Both the position numbers and the translations under genes were made by a program. From the NCBI RefSeq assembly GCF_003056405.1, contig NZ_PYVZ01000008.1, positions 92,930 through 156,929 of the forward strand: a stretch of 64,000 bases of DNA. The letters are read 5' to 3'. The notes below the pieces were generated by a model, which saw nothing but the letters and a program-made list of their open reading frames with translations, was not told where the DNA came from and did no database searches. Shown here one piece after another: positions 39,189 to 47,903 of this stretch (within the stretch, counting starts at the first letter, position 1; every line of letters starts with the position of its first letter). The DNA comes from Devosia indica. GTDB taxonomy: Bacteria; Pseudomonadota; Alphaproteobacteria; Rhizobiales; Devosiaceae.

Positions 39189-40369
39189 CTGCGCGGCGCT
39201 GGTGCGTTGCGCGGCGGAATATCGTTCGAGTATATGTTGTGCAGCCCGACATTGAGTATGTCGCGCTCGCCGCATAGCGCCATGGTGGTGTCGAGTTCCT
39301 TGCGGATGATCTCGAGCACGCGGGTCACACCCGCTTCGCCGCCTGCTCCAAGGCCATACAGCATGGGCCGGCCGATAAAGGTTGATTTCGCCCCATAGGC
39401 CAGCGCCTTGATCACGTCCTGACCCGACCGGATGCCGCTATCGAGATAAACCTCGGTCCTGTTGCCGACACGATCCACGATCTCCGGCAGCACGCGAATG
39501 GTCGAGGGCGCTCCATCGAGCTGGCGGCCACCGTGATTGGAGACCACGACAGCATCGGCGCCATTGTCTACCGCCGCCTGCGCATCATCGGCATCCAGCA
39601 CACCCTTGACGATCACCGGACCGCCGAAGCGCTCCTTGATCCATTTGACATCGCCCCAGTTGAGCGTTGGATCGAACTGGCTGGCGGTCCAGGCCGAAAG
39701 CGAGGCCAGGTCATGGTCACCGCCCACATGCCCCACAATATTGCGGAAGGTATGCCGCCTGGTGCCCAGCATGCGCAGGCACCACAGCGGATGCTGCATC
39801 ATCTGCCAGATCGAATAGGGCGTGAACTTGGGCGGCGTGGCCAGCCCGTTCTTGATGTCCCTGTGCCGCTGCCCCAGGATCTGCAAATCCATGGTCAGCA
39901 CCAGCGCCGAGCACTTGGCGGCCTTGGCGCGGTCGATCAACCGGTTGATGAAATCACGGTCGCGCATGACATAGAGCTGAAACCAGAACGGCGCGCTGGT
40001 GTTTTCGGCAACGTCCTCGATCGAGCAAACGCTCATGGTCGAAAGCGAAAATGGAATGCCGAATTTTTCGGCCGCCCTGGCTGCCTTGATCTCGCCATCG
40101 GCGGTCTGCATGCCGCCCGTTGCCGCTGGAGCAATCGCCACCGGCATGGCGATGTCCTGCCCCAGCATCTTGACCTTGAGATTGCGCCCCTCAAGGTTCA
40201 CTGCCACCTTCTGGTTGAGCTTGATCTTGCCAAAATCGCTCTCGTTCTCGCGATAGGTCCCTTCGGTATAGGACCCGCTATCGGCATATTCGAAGAACAT
40301 CTTGGGCACACGCCGATGCGCCAGCCGCTTCATTTCATCAACGGTAAGGACCTTGTCCATGGCGGTCAT
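39185..40369 (-). CDS. lldD: FMN-dependent L-lactate dehydrogenase
   Basis: A 394-residue FMN-dependent alpha-hydroxy-acid dehydrogenase. It has PVAIAPAATGGMQTADGEIK, PFWFQLYVMRDRDFINRLID and the active-site His with substrate Arg in VVSNHGGRQLDGAPSTIRVL, then DSGIRSGQDVIKALAYGAKS. It oxidises L-lactate to pyruvate and passes electrons to the respiratory chain. The ATG at 40369 is preferred over ATG 40360. The promoter region holds an exact CTAACATGTTAG, shared with the sugar-acid locus 19 kb away that should produce L-lactate. Confidence 0.87.
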   Translation of the reverse strand: MTAMDKVLTVDEMKRLAHRRVPKMFFEYADSGSYTEGTYRENESDFGKIKLNQKVAVNLEGRNLKVKMLGQDIAMPVAIAPAATGGMQTADGEIKAARAAEKFGIPFSLSTMSVCSIEDVAENTSAPFWFQLYVMRDRDFINRLIDRAKAAKCSALVLTMDLQILGQRHRDIKNGLATPPKFTPYSIWQMMQHPLWCLRMLGTRRHTFRNIVGHVGGDHDLASLSAWTASQFDPTLNWGDVKWIKERFGGPVIVKGVLDADDAQAAVDNGADAVVVSNHGGRQLDGAPSTIRVLPEIVDRVGNRTEVYLDSGIRSGQDVIKALAYGAKSTFIGRPMLYGLGAGGEAGVTRVLEIIRKELDTTMALCGERDILNVGLHNIYSNDIPPRNAPAPRS

Positions 40370-40408
40370 GGCGCATCTATCTCCGGCTGTTTGCGCCTGC
40401 CCTAACAA

Positions 40409-40420
40409 CTAACATGTTAG
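40409..40420. promoter_or_regulatory. CTAACATGTTAG operator, copy 3
   Basis: An exact copy of the palindrome at 20344 and 21589, 40 bases before the lldD start and just after the modB stop. It links lldD to the FadR-type regulator encoded at 20357. Confidence 0.75.
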
Positions 40421-40423
40421 CAG

Positions 40424-41104
40424 TCAATGGAGCCGATTGTCCTTCCCCCGCCCCACCACCAGGGTCGAAAAAATCGTCACGAACCCGAACATCACCATGG
40501 CGCCGGCCAGCACATGCGCCTTGTCCCATTCGAGCCGCTCGACAAAGTCGTAAATGGCAATGGAGAGCACCTTGGTCTGGCCTGGAATATTGCCACCGAT
40601 CATCAGCACCACGCCGAACTCGCCCATCGTGTGGGCAAAGGCCATGATGGCGCCCACCAGATAGCCCGGGCGCGCCAGAGGCAAAGCGATACGGAAAAAC
40701 CGCTGCGAGCGGGAGGCGCCCAGCGTATCGGCCACTTCGAGCACTTCGGTTTCGATGGCGGCAAAGGCGTTGCGCAGCGGCTGCACCATGAAGGGCAGCG
40801 AGGCGATCACCGAGCCGATCACCAGCCCCGCAAAGGAAAAGGCCAGCGTCCGCGCACCCCACAAGCCCGCCAGCCAGCCGCCCGGCCCGCTCGGCCCCAG
40901 CGCCAGCAACAAATAGAATCCCAAGACCGTCGGCGGCAGCACCAGCGGCAGCGTCACCAGCGCGCCCACCATCTCGCGCCCCCGGCCCCGACCATGCGCC
41001 AGCCACCAGGCAATAGGGGTCGCAACCACGATCAGGATCACCGTGACGCAAAGCGCCAGCGCCAATGTCAGAAGGATCGGTGAGAGCAGTGGGGTAAGGT
41101 CCAT
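40424..41104 (-). CDS. modB: molybdate ABC transporter permease
   Basis: A 226-residue permease with five or six membrane segments. It has the ABC-coupling EAA loop as EVADTLGASRSQRFFRIALP and the ModB-type stretch LVLPPTVLGFYLLLALG. It imports molybdate with ModA. The start overlaps the modA stop as ATGA. The ATPase gene modC, which normally follows, is absent, and lldD lies there instead. Confidence 0.9.
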   Translation of the reverse strand: MDLTPLLSPILLTLALALCVTVILIVVATPIAWWLAHGRGRGREMVGALVTLPLVLPPTVLGFYLLLALGPSGPGGWLAGLWGARTLAFSFAGLVIGSVIASLPFMVQPLRNAFAAIETEVLEVADTLGASRSQRFFRIALPLARPGYLVGAIMAFAHTMGEFGVVLMIGGNIPGQTKVLSIAIYDFVERLEWDKAHVLAGAMVMFGFVTIFSTLVVGRGKDNRLH

Positions 41105-41862
41105 CAGGGGACAGAATATCCCGCCGCCTCGATCACCGCCACCGCCGCATCACGCCTCAAAAAGTCCAGAAAAGCCAGCGCTGCCGCGTTGTCCGCGCCA
41201 TAGCTGAGCAGCACCGCCCCCTGCGCGATAGGCTGGTGCAAGTCGGCCGGCACGAGCCAGACACTGTCCTTGCCCAGCACCTGGCTGGCCGCAACAAGTC
41301 CCAGCTCGGCATTGCCGCTGTCGACAAATTGCAGCGTCTGCGAGATGTTCGCGCCGGTGACCAGCTTTGCTGCTATGGCGTCATAAAGCCCCAGCGCCTG
41401 CAGCGTTTCTACCGCCGCCTGCCCATAGGGCGCCGCATCCGGTTCCGCGATGGCGATTCTGGAGAAGTCGCCGGACGGAAGCTTTTGCTTGGCGTCGAGA
41501 CCGGGCGCATAGAGTGCCAGCCGCCCCTCGGCATAGATGAAGAACGAGCCTGCGACCGCCAACCCCTCGGCAATCGCCCGTTCCGGTCGCGCCGTATCCG
41601 CCGCCAGGAACACATCAAACGGCGCCGCCTGGCTGATCTGCGCATAAAGCTGCCCGGTCGCGCCAAAGCTCAGCACCACTTCATGCCCGCTTTCAGCCTT
41701 GAAAACCGCCGCCAGTTGCTCCGCCACCGACGTAAAATTAGCCGCAACCGCTACATTGACGGTTTCAGCCCCGGCGGGGACCACGCCACCCGATAGCGTG
41801 AGCAAAGCAAGAAATGCGATACTAGGGACATTTGTCTTGGTGCTCCGCGCCACCGCTACCAC
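41104..41862 (-). CDS. modA: molybdate-binding periplasmic protein
   Basis: About 252 residues, with a signal peptide ending GGVVPAGA before ETVNVAVAANFTS. The mature protein shows the ModA motifs LSFGATGQLYAQISQAAPFD and FLAADTARPERAIAEG. It binds molybdate or tungstate in the periplasm. The start is uncertain: GTG 41862 and GTG 41853 are both possible. The open frame upstream runs through an intergenic repeat and is not part of the gene. Confidence 0.85.
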   Translation of the reverse strand: MVAVARSTKTNVPSIAFLALLTLSGGVVPAGAETVNVAVAANFTSVAEQLAAVFKAESGHEVVLSFGATGQLYAQISQAAPFDVFLAADTARPERAIAEGLAVAGSFFIYAEGRLALYAPGLDAKQKLPSGDFSRIAIAEPDAAPYGQAAVETLQALGLYDAIAAKLVTGANISQTLQFVDSGNAELGLVAASQVLGKDSVWLVPADLHQPIAQGAVLLSYGADNAAALAFLDFLRRDAAVAVIEAAGYSVP

Positions 41863-41870
41863 CGGCTCAG

Positions 41871-41913
41871 CACCCTCCCCCTTGCGGGGAGGTCGGGTGG
41901 GGGACCCTGGCAA
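41871..41913. repeat. CCTCCCCC-type intergenic repeat, short copy
   Basis: CACCCTCCCCCTTGCGGGGA followed by GGTCGGGTGGGGGA. It is a shortened relative of the repeats at 18529 and 22503 and lies between eda and modA. Confidence 0.6.
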
Positions 41914-41918
41914 GGAGA

Positions 41919-42554
41919 CTACCCCCTCAGCGCGCTGGCTTCCTTCGCCAGCGCCTCGATCCGCGCAAAATCGCCATTCGCCAGCGCGTCCGCCGGCATG
42001 ATCCAGGAGCCCCCCACGCAGATCACATTGGGCAGCGCCAGATAGGTCTTGGCCTTGGCCGGGTCGATACCGCCGGTGGGGCAAAAGGTGATGTCGGGCA
42101 ATGGCGAGGCAAAGGCCTTGAGCACCGGTGCACCGCCCAGCGCTTCAGCCGGAAAGAATTTGAGGAAGCTGTAGCCGCGCTCGGCCGCCGTCATCGCCTC
42201 GGTCGGGGTGCCGATGCCCGGCAGCAGCGGAATGGCCACGTCCTCGGCCGCATCGAGCAGGCGCGGCGAGGCGCCCGGCGACACCATGAAGCGGCAGCCG
42301 GCATCCACCGACTGTTTCATATGTGCCGCATTGCGCACCGTGCCCGAGCCAACGATAGCCCCGCTCACCTTGGCCATTTCTTCCATTACCTTGAGCGCAT
42401 TGGGTGTGCGCAGCGTCACTTCCAGCACCGGCAATCCGCCAGCCACCAGCGCCTCGGCCAGCGGTCGCGCCTGGGCCACGTCATCGAGAATGATGACCGG
42501 CACGACCGGGGCAAGCGATAGAATGGAGCGGATGGCGTTGGCGTCCTGCGGCAT
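41919..42554 (-). CDS. eda: 2-dehydro-3-deoxy-phosphogluconate aldolase
   Basis: A 211-residue class I aldolase (KDPG/KHG type). The motifs are VLEVTLRTPNAL (with the general base Glu), AGCRFMVSPGASP, and the Schiff-base Lys in YSFLKFFPAEALGG, then FCPTGGIDPAKAKTYLALPN. It splits KDPG into pyruvate and glyceraldehyde 3-phosphate in the Entner-Doudoroff pathway. It is transcribed alone, ahead of modA on the same strand. Confidence 0.9.
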   Translation of the reverse strand: MPQDANAIRSILSLAPVVPVIILDDVAQARPLAEALVAGGLPVLEVTLRTPNALKVMEEMAKVSGAIVGSGTVRNAAHMKQSVDAGCRFMVSPGASPRLLDAAEDVAIPLLPGIGTPTEAMTAAERGYSFLKFFPAEALGGAPVLKAFASPLPDITFCPTGGIDPAKAKTYLALPNVICVGGSWIMPADALANGDFARIEALAKEASALRG

Positions 42555-42761
42555 GGCTTTGATCTCTTGGTGGGAAGAAGCTGGTTTTGAGGGTTAGGCG
42601 GATGGTGAATTTCCTGCAAGAGCGTTCATTGAAATGAAAGTCAAAAATACCTAGGTTCCGCCACGGCGCGACGAGACGCGCTATCAACTGTCGGTCCTTG
42701 GACAGCGCCGGCGCGGCCCTCGCGTCTGGCAAAGCCCCGATGGTGAGACCGGGAGGCCCAT

Positions 42762-43829
42762 ATGGTGCACACGATCAACGCGGTGACCCCGCTCACCGAG
42801 GCCCGCGCCATTTTGGCCGACAGCTTCGACCTCAAATATTCCAAGGCGGTCGAACGCGCCACCGACAAGATCTTCGACCGGGTCAGGGACAAGATCCCCG
42901 AGATCGAATGGCCCTTCTATGCGCCGCTGATCTTCCAGATCAACCGGCTCAAAAAGGAGAAGGACGCGGTCATCCTCGCCCATAACTACCAGACGCCGCA
43001 GATTTATCACGGCGTGGCCGATGTGGTGGGTGACAGCCTGCAGCTTGCCGTGGAGGCCACCAAGGTCACCCAGTCGGTGATCGTGCAATGCGGCGTGCAC
43101 TTCATGGCCGAGACCTCAAAACTGCTTAATCCAGACAAGACCGTCCTCATTCCGGACAGCCGCGCCGGCTGTTCACTCTCTGAGAGCATCACCGCCGAGG
43201 ATGTCGTGGCCATGCGCGAACAATATCCCGGCGCCCCGGTCGTCACCTATGTGAACACTTCGGCCGCCGTAAAAGCGGTCACCGATGTGTGCTGCACTTC
43301 CTCCAACGCGCTCGACATCGTCAATCGCGTCGAAGGCGACACGGTCATCATGATCCCGGATCAATATCTGGCCGCCAATACCGCCAAGAAGACGAAAAAG
43401 AAGATCATCACCTGGGCCGGCGCTTGCGAGGTGCACGAGACCTTCACCGCCGAGGACATTTCAGAGCTCAGGCACGCCTATCCCACCGCCAAGATCATCG
43501 CCCATCCCGAATGTCCGCCCGAGGTGATCGACGCCGTCGATTTCGCGGGGTCCACCGCCGCCATGATCGATTGGGTCAAGACCAACAAGCCGCCCCGCGT
43601 CGTCATGGTCACCGAATGTTCCATGTCCGATAATGTGGCCAGCGAGACCACAGGCGTTGATTTCCTGCGCGGCTGCAACATCTGCCCGCACATGAAGCGC
43701 ATCAATCTCGAAAACGTCCTGTGGTCGCTGCATACCGGCACCGAGGAAGTGACCATTCCGCAGGACATCATCGCCCCGGCTCGCCGCGCGGTGGAGCGGA
43801 TGATCGAACTCAGCCGCAAGGGCGATTAG
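42762..43829 (+). CDS. nadA: quinolinate synthase
   Basis: A 355-residue NadA. It condenses iminoaspartate and dihydroxyacetone phosphate to quinolinate using a 4Fe-4S cluster. Cluster cysteines are in VIVQCGVHFMAETSKLL (C110), TDVCCTSSNA and LRGCNICPHMKRIN. The substrate loop ILAHNYQTPQIYHGVADVVG is clear. A GGGAGG ribosome site precedes the ATG. It is not in an operon with nadB (24466) as is usual. The stop overlaps the convergent RidA gene. Confidence 0.94.
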   Translation: MVHTINAVTPLTEARAILADSFDLKYSKAVERATDKIFDRVRDKIPEIEWPFYAPLIFQINRLKKEKDAVILAHNYQTPQIYHGVADVVGDSLQLAVEATKVTQSVIVQCGVHFMAETSKLLNPDKTVLIPDSRAGCSLSESITAEDVVAMREQYPGAPVVTYVNTSAAVKAVTDVCCTSSNALDIVNRVEGDTVIMIPDQYLAANTAKKTKKKIITWAGACEVHETFTAEDISELRHAYPTAKIIAHPECPPEVIDAVDFAGSTAAMIDWVKTNKPPRVVMVTECSMSDNVASETTGVDFLRGCNICPHMKRINLENVLWSLHTGTEEVTIPQDIIAPARRAVERMIELSRKGD

Positions 43830-44221
43830 GGCCGCTTCGCGATCAGGTCGATCTCCACCAGCGCCCCGACCGCCAGCGCCGTGACACCAATGGTGGTGCG
43901 TGCCGGCAGCTTGCCCGGTGCAAAGAAACGCGGCCATAGCGCGTTGAGCGCCGCATAATCGCGCTCGAACTGGGTGAGATAGATGCGCGCCATCGTCACA
44001 TGCTCCAGTCCCAGCCCGATCCCGTCCAGCACGATCCTGAGATTGTCGATCACCCGTTCGGTCTGCGCCTCGATGCCTTCGGGCAAGGGCGCATCCGGCG
44101 CCGCCGGGTCAGTCGGCATCTGTCCGGTGACAAAGACAAAGCCATCGGTTTCCACCGCATGGCTGAACGGAGCAACCGGACGGGGCCCGGAGGAAATCAT
44201 GTGGTAGAACAACTCACTCAT
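43826..44221 (-). CDS. RidA-family protein
   Basis: A 131-residue YjgF/YER057c/UK114 protein. The core is PVAPFSHAVETDGFVFVTGQ, and the substrate Arg is in LPARTTIGVTALAVGALVEI. RidA enzymes hydrolyse reactive enamine/imine intermediates. Sitting against nadA, and in a strain with NadB and serine dehydratase (both make such intermediates), this fits well. The ATG at 44221 gives the family length. The long open frame that continues to 45349 is not coding upstream of it. Confidence 0.88.
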   Translation of the reverse strand: MSELFYHMISSGPRPVAPFSHAVETDGFVFVTGQMPTDPAAPDAPLPEGIEAQTERVIDNLRIVLDGIGLGLEHVTMARIYLTQFERDYAALNALWPRFFAPGKLPARTTIGVTALAVGALVEIDLIAKRP

Positions 44222-44338
44222 CGGCGTGGCAACCTCTAGCGGATCAGACCCGCAAGACGAGCCTGCCCGGAGGGGCCTGTCAACCGCCCGTGAAGTGACT
44301 TGCCCCGGCGGGTCGAACCCGTCAGACTTGCCTTTGCT

Positions 44339-44908
44339 ATGAGCACGCTGCACCGACTGGTCTTTGCTGCACTGCTGCTGGCCCCGGCGCCAATCACCCC
44401 GGGCCTCGCCCAATCCTATGGGCAAAGCGAGGCGCAGTCGGCCCAATTGGATGTGCTTTTCGATCAGCTCTCCGCGGCCACCGACGCCCAGACCGCCCGC
44501 ACCATCGCAAACGACATCTGGCAGATCTGGATCCGGCCCGATGATCCGGTCCTTGCGGCACGGGTGGCCGAAATCATGTCGGCTGGAGGCTTTGCCGGGC
44601 CGGCCAGCCAGATTCCGCTGATCGACGCGCTGATCGCCGATTATCCCGACTATGCCGAAGGCTGGAATCTGCGCGCCACCGCGCACTTCCTCAATGGCGC
44701 CTATGAGCAATCGCTTGCCGACATTGTCGAAACGCTTGATCGCGAACCGCGTCATTTCGGGGCACTGTCCGGCCGGGCCCTGATCTACCATGCTCAGGGA
44801 AAGCGCGACCTGGCCCTTGAAGCGATCGCGCAGGCGCTCGATATCCATCCCTTCCTCGCCGAACGCGCCCTGTTTCCCGAACTGGGCCCGCCCCCCATCC
44901 GCAGCTAG
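44339..44908 (+). CDS. exported TPR-like protein
   Basis: A 189-residue protein with a signal peptide ending ITPGLAQS (about residue 24). Tetratricopeptide-like helices follow, clearest in DYAEGWNLRATAHFLNGAYE and FGALSGRALIYHAQGKRDLA. No catalytic motif is seen. It probably binds other proteins in the periplasm. The ATG at 44339 is the start that places the signal peptide correctly. Confidence 0.72.
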   Translation: MSTLHRLVFAALLLAPAPITPGLAQSYGQSEAQSAQLDVLFDQLSAATDAQTARTIANDIWQIWIRPDDPVLAARVAEIMSAGGFAGPASQIPLIDALIADYPDYAEGWNLRATAHFLNGAYEQSLADIVETLDREPRHFGALSGRALIYHAQGKRDLALEAIAQALDIHPFLAERALFPELGPPPIRS

Positions 44909-44992
44909 AGTGCTTCCGGCCAAACTGGCAACGGCTTTGCGGTTCGGAAGCGCGGAAAATAGACAGCAAGCCCAAATAGGACAGACCACATT

Positions 44993-45289
44993 ATGAGTGA
45001 TGGCGACTACACCATTCACCACGAACAGGGCCCGACGCGCGGCCGCTATTTCATCCGCCTCGCCCCCGGCGCGGAAGCCGAGATGACCTATAGCAGGACC
45101 GGCGATGGGCCGATGATCATCGATCACACCGGCGTGCCCCCCGAATTCGAGGGGCGCGGCATCGCGCTCCAACTGGTCAAGGCGTCCATCGCGGATGCGC
45201 GCGAGCAGGGCTTCAAGATCACACCGGTCTGCCCCTATGTCGTGGTGCAGTTCCGTCGTCACCCGGAATGGCGCGACCTGCTGGCCTAG
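44993..45289 (+). CDS. small GNAT-type N-acetyltransferase
   Basis: A 98-residue protein of the COG2388 (YidJ-like) acetyltransferase group. The acetyl-CoA loop appears as VPPEFEGRGIALQLVKASIA, and the C-terminal part ends CPYVVVQFRRHPEWRDLL, which is the family hallmark. The substrate is unknown. Confidence 0.83.
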   Translation: MSDGDYTIHHEQGPTRGRYFIRLAPGAEAEMTYSRTGDGPMIIDHTGVPPEFEGRGIALQLVKASIADAREQGFKITPVCPYVVVQFRRHPEWRDLLA

Positions 45290-45335
45290 CGCCTGGGCAT
45301 ATTCGCATTCGCCATGGTGATCTGACGCGTTCGCG

Positions 45336-47117
45336 TCACCCCCGTGCACTCTGCGGCGGCTGCATCAACTCGGCGTCGAACACCACGACCATGTTGCGGC
45401 CGCGCGCCTTGGCCATATAGAGCGCGGTGTCGGCCATGTCCGTGGCAATCTCTAGACCATCTCCGGCCTCCGCCAGACAGGCGCCGGCACTGACCGAAAC
45501 CGACACAGTCCGGGCCTCTTCGATCTGGATGGGATTTTCGTCGATCGCCAGCATCACCGCATGGGCCATGCCGCGCAGCCGTTCCGGACTGCATTCGGGC
45601 AAGAGCACAATGAACTCGTCCCCGCCCCAGCGTGCACAGCTATCCTTGGGGCCGAGCGCGCCGGCAATGCGCCGCGCCACTTCGAGCACCACAGCGTCGC
45701 CGGCCGCATGGCCATGAGTGTCATTGATCGTCTTGAAGCGATCGATATCGACGAGCAGCAGACCATAGCTCCCCAATAGGCTCGCATCGGCATGAGCGGC
45801 CTGGAACCCGCGCCGGTTGAGAATACCGGTCTGCCCGTCCTTGAACGCCAATTGCTCCAGTTCCCGGGTCCGCTCGCGCACCCGGGCTTCCAGCAGCCGC
45901 GTATTGTCGTCCACCGCGGCCGCCATTTCGGTGAAGCTGGCGGCCAGCCGCCCGATCTCGTCCTGGGCTCCGGTGCCCATGCTGAGCGCCGGCCCGTAGT
46001 CACCACCCCGGGCGCTGCGCACCACGCCTTCAAGCGCCTTCATCCGGTCGAGGACAGCCCGCTTGAACACCACCATGGCCAGCCCCGTCACCAGCGCCAT
46101 CACCGCAACCAGCAGCAGCCCCACGGGCAGGAACAACCGGCGGTCAATGATGGCGTCGAGGTCCATCAGCGTCACATTGTACCAGCCGAGCTTGTCGAGA
46201 TAGCCCACACCCACCAGCGTCTGCTTGCCATCAATGGTGACAAAGGCAGACTGCGCCAGCGCTGCCCCGCCGGTGACGCTTTCAAACAGGCGCTGCAGCA
46301 CCGCCTTGTCTTCCGGCCCATCGACAAGGGAATAAACGCTGCGCTTGTCACTCATGTCCGAGGACAGGCTGGCAAGGCTCACCAGATTTTCGTCCCGATG
46401 CGCCTGCACCTGCCCCTGGCGGTCGACAAACATGGAGACCACGCCGCGCTGGGGCACATTGACCACTTCCTGGATGAAATCGCTCAGGTCGATGCCGGTG
46501 CCGAGCACGCCGAGCACCTTTTGCCCCTCGCGGATGACGCAGTTCATCCAGACCTTGGTCACGCGCAGATTGGCGTCATTGTCGACATTGAGGTGGCAAC
46601 CCTCACCCAGCGCCTTGGTGGCAAAATACCAGGCGTCGCGGGGGTTCTGGGGGTCGACGGCATAGCGCAACTGATCCCCGGCATAGGCATTGGCCGCATC
46701 GTTGAAGTAATAATTGCCCGAGGCGTCGATGGTGAAGAAATAGGAGTGGTCGGCAAAATTCTGTCGGAAATGCTCCAGCTCGGCGATACCGCGCCGCGCC
46801 AGCACCGGATTGTCCTCATCCAGCGCCCAGTCGCGAATGGCCTGGCTGCCCGCCAGCGTTTCGGCCAGCGAAACTTCCCGCACCAGCGCCCCGAGGCCCC
46901 GGTGCCGGTCATACAGAACCTGTTTTTCCGCAAACAGCGTACCGAGCTGGATGACCGTCGAATTGATCACCCAGTTAAAGGCAAAATAGGCCGGCACGGC
47001 GACTGCGCCAAAGCCCAGCAGCACAAAAATCAGAACCCTCAGGGAGAGAGTATCGGATATGCGACGCCCAAAGTTGAAGATGGCCGCCCTCGTCCAGCTA
47101 TTGGCACCAACTGCCAT
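45336..47117 (-). CDS. membrane-bound diguanylate cyclase with periplasmic sensor
   Basis: A 593-residue protein. Membrane segments at about 29-50 and 336-358 flank a long periplasmic sensor domain (probably double CACHE). After the second segment come a HAMP-like coiled linker and a GGDEF domain whose active site is CARWGGDEFIVLLPE (near residue 498). It makes cyclic di-GMP in response to an external signal. The product-inhibition site is missing: the expected RxxD before GGDEF reads GPKD, so feedback control by this route is unlikely. The ATG at 47117 is used. The TTG before it is ignored. Confidence 0.9.
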   Translation of the reverse strand: MAVGANSWTRAAIFNFGRRISDTLSLRVLIFVLLGFGAVAVPAYFAFNWVINSTVIQLGTLFAEKQVLYDRHRGLGALVREVSLAETLAGSQAIRDWALDEDNPVLARRGIAELEHFRQNFADHSYFFTIDASGNYYFNDAANAYAGDQLRYAVDPQNPRDAWYFATKALGEGCHLNVDNDANLRVTKVWMNCVIREGQKVLGVLGTGIDLSDFIQEVVNVPQRGVVSMFVDRQGQVQAHRDENLVSLASLSSDMSDKRSVYSLVDGPEDKAVLQRLFESVTGGAALAQSAFVTIDGKQTLVGVGYLDKLGWYNVTLMDLDAIIDRRLFLPVGLLLVAVMALVTGLAMVVFKRAVLDRMKALEGVVRSARGGDYGPALSMGTGAQDEIGRLAASFTEMAAAVDDNTRLLEARVRERTRELEQLAFKDGQTGILNRRGFQAAHADASLLGSYGLLLVDIDRFKTINDTHGHAAGDAVVLEVARRIAGALGPKDSCARWGGDEFIVLLPECSPERLRGMAHAVMLAIDENPIQIEEARTVSVSVSAGACLAEAGDGLEIATDMADTALYMAKARGRNMVVVFDAELMQPPQSARG

Positions 47118-47175
47118 CAACCTGCCCGCAAACGCCTCAAGAAGCTGTTAACGCTTTGGCAAGTCTGAACACAAT

Positions 47176-47763
47176 TCAGAGGAAAGCCTGAATTGCCGTC
47201 AGCTCGTCCTGCCGCAGTTCATGCCCGCCCTCATGCCAGGCCAGTTTGGTTTGGGCGCCATTGGCGCTGAAATAATCGGCCAGCACCTGGGTCGCGCTCG
47301 CCGGGGCGATGGGGTCGCGCCGCCCGGCCGTGATCAGCACCTGCCGGCCCGCAAAATCCACCGCCGGTGGGGCAAAGGGAATCAGCGGATGCATCAGCAC
47401 CGTCTGGTCGAACAGGTCGGGACGGGCAAACTGCATGGACGCCAGGATATTGGCGCCGTTCGAATAGCCCAGCCCGATTACTCGTGAGGCCGACCCGGTC
47501 TGTTCGCGCACGAATTCGCTCATCGCCCTGGTGCGCAGGGCCAGATCGTCCATGTCATAGACGCCCTCCCCGGTGCGCCGGAAATAGCGCAGCGCGCCCT
47601 GTTCCCTGACATCGCCGCGCGGCGCGACACGCCTGACGCCCGGCAGCAATTGCCCCGCCAGCTCGAAGAACTGGTTTTCGTCGCCACCCGTGCCGTGAAA
47701 CAGAAAGATCACCGGCGCTGCGGCATCGCCGGCAGGATCGGCGCGAAACTGATAGCTGGACAT
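47176..47763 (-). CDS. phospholipase/carboxylesterase-type alpha/beta hydrolase
   Basis: A 195-residue small serine hydrolase. The oxyanion region is VIFLFHGTGGDENQFFELAG, the nucleophile elbow is GLGYSNGANILASMQF (GYSNG), the Asp is in ITAGRRDPIAPA and the His in HEGGHELRQDEL. The size and order of motifs match YpfH/carboxylesterase 2 enzymes. The ATG at 47763 has AAGGAG seven bases upstream. The substrate is not known. Confidence 0.84.
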   Translation of the reverse strand: MSSYQFRADPAGDAAAPVIFLFHGTGGDENQFFELAGQLLPGVRRVAPRGDVREQGALRYFRRTGEGVYDMDDLALRTRAMSEFVREQTGSASRVIGLGYSNGANILASMQFARPDLFDQTVLMHPLIPFAPPAVDFAGRQVLITAGRRDPIAPASATQVLADYFSANGAQTKLAWHEGGHELRQDELTAIQAFL

Positions 47764-47903
47764 GGCAGAACTCCTTTGCCCCCGATATTGAAGCTTTCGG
47801 CCCGAAGGGCAATGCACCAGCCGGACCACGCACTGTTGAGCAATGCGAAACAATCGCGCCGCTGCCCCAATTGCGCGCCGCCCAGATCGGGCTATGATGA
47901 GCC

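Noticed and set aside
44222..45349. Upstream part of a 507-residue frame ending in the RidA gene
   Set aside because: Only the last 131 codons match RidA. The upstream part lies antisense to two plausible plus-strand genes and has no domain.
45792..47168. 458-residue plus-strand frame over the diguanylate cyclase
   Set aside because: Antisense shadow. The GGDEF gene on the minus strand has full domain support.
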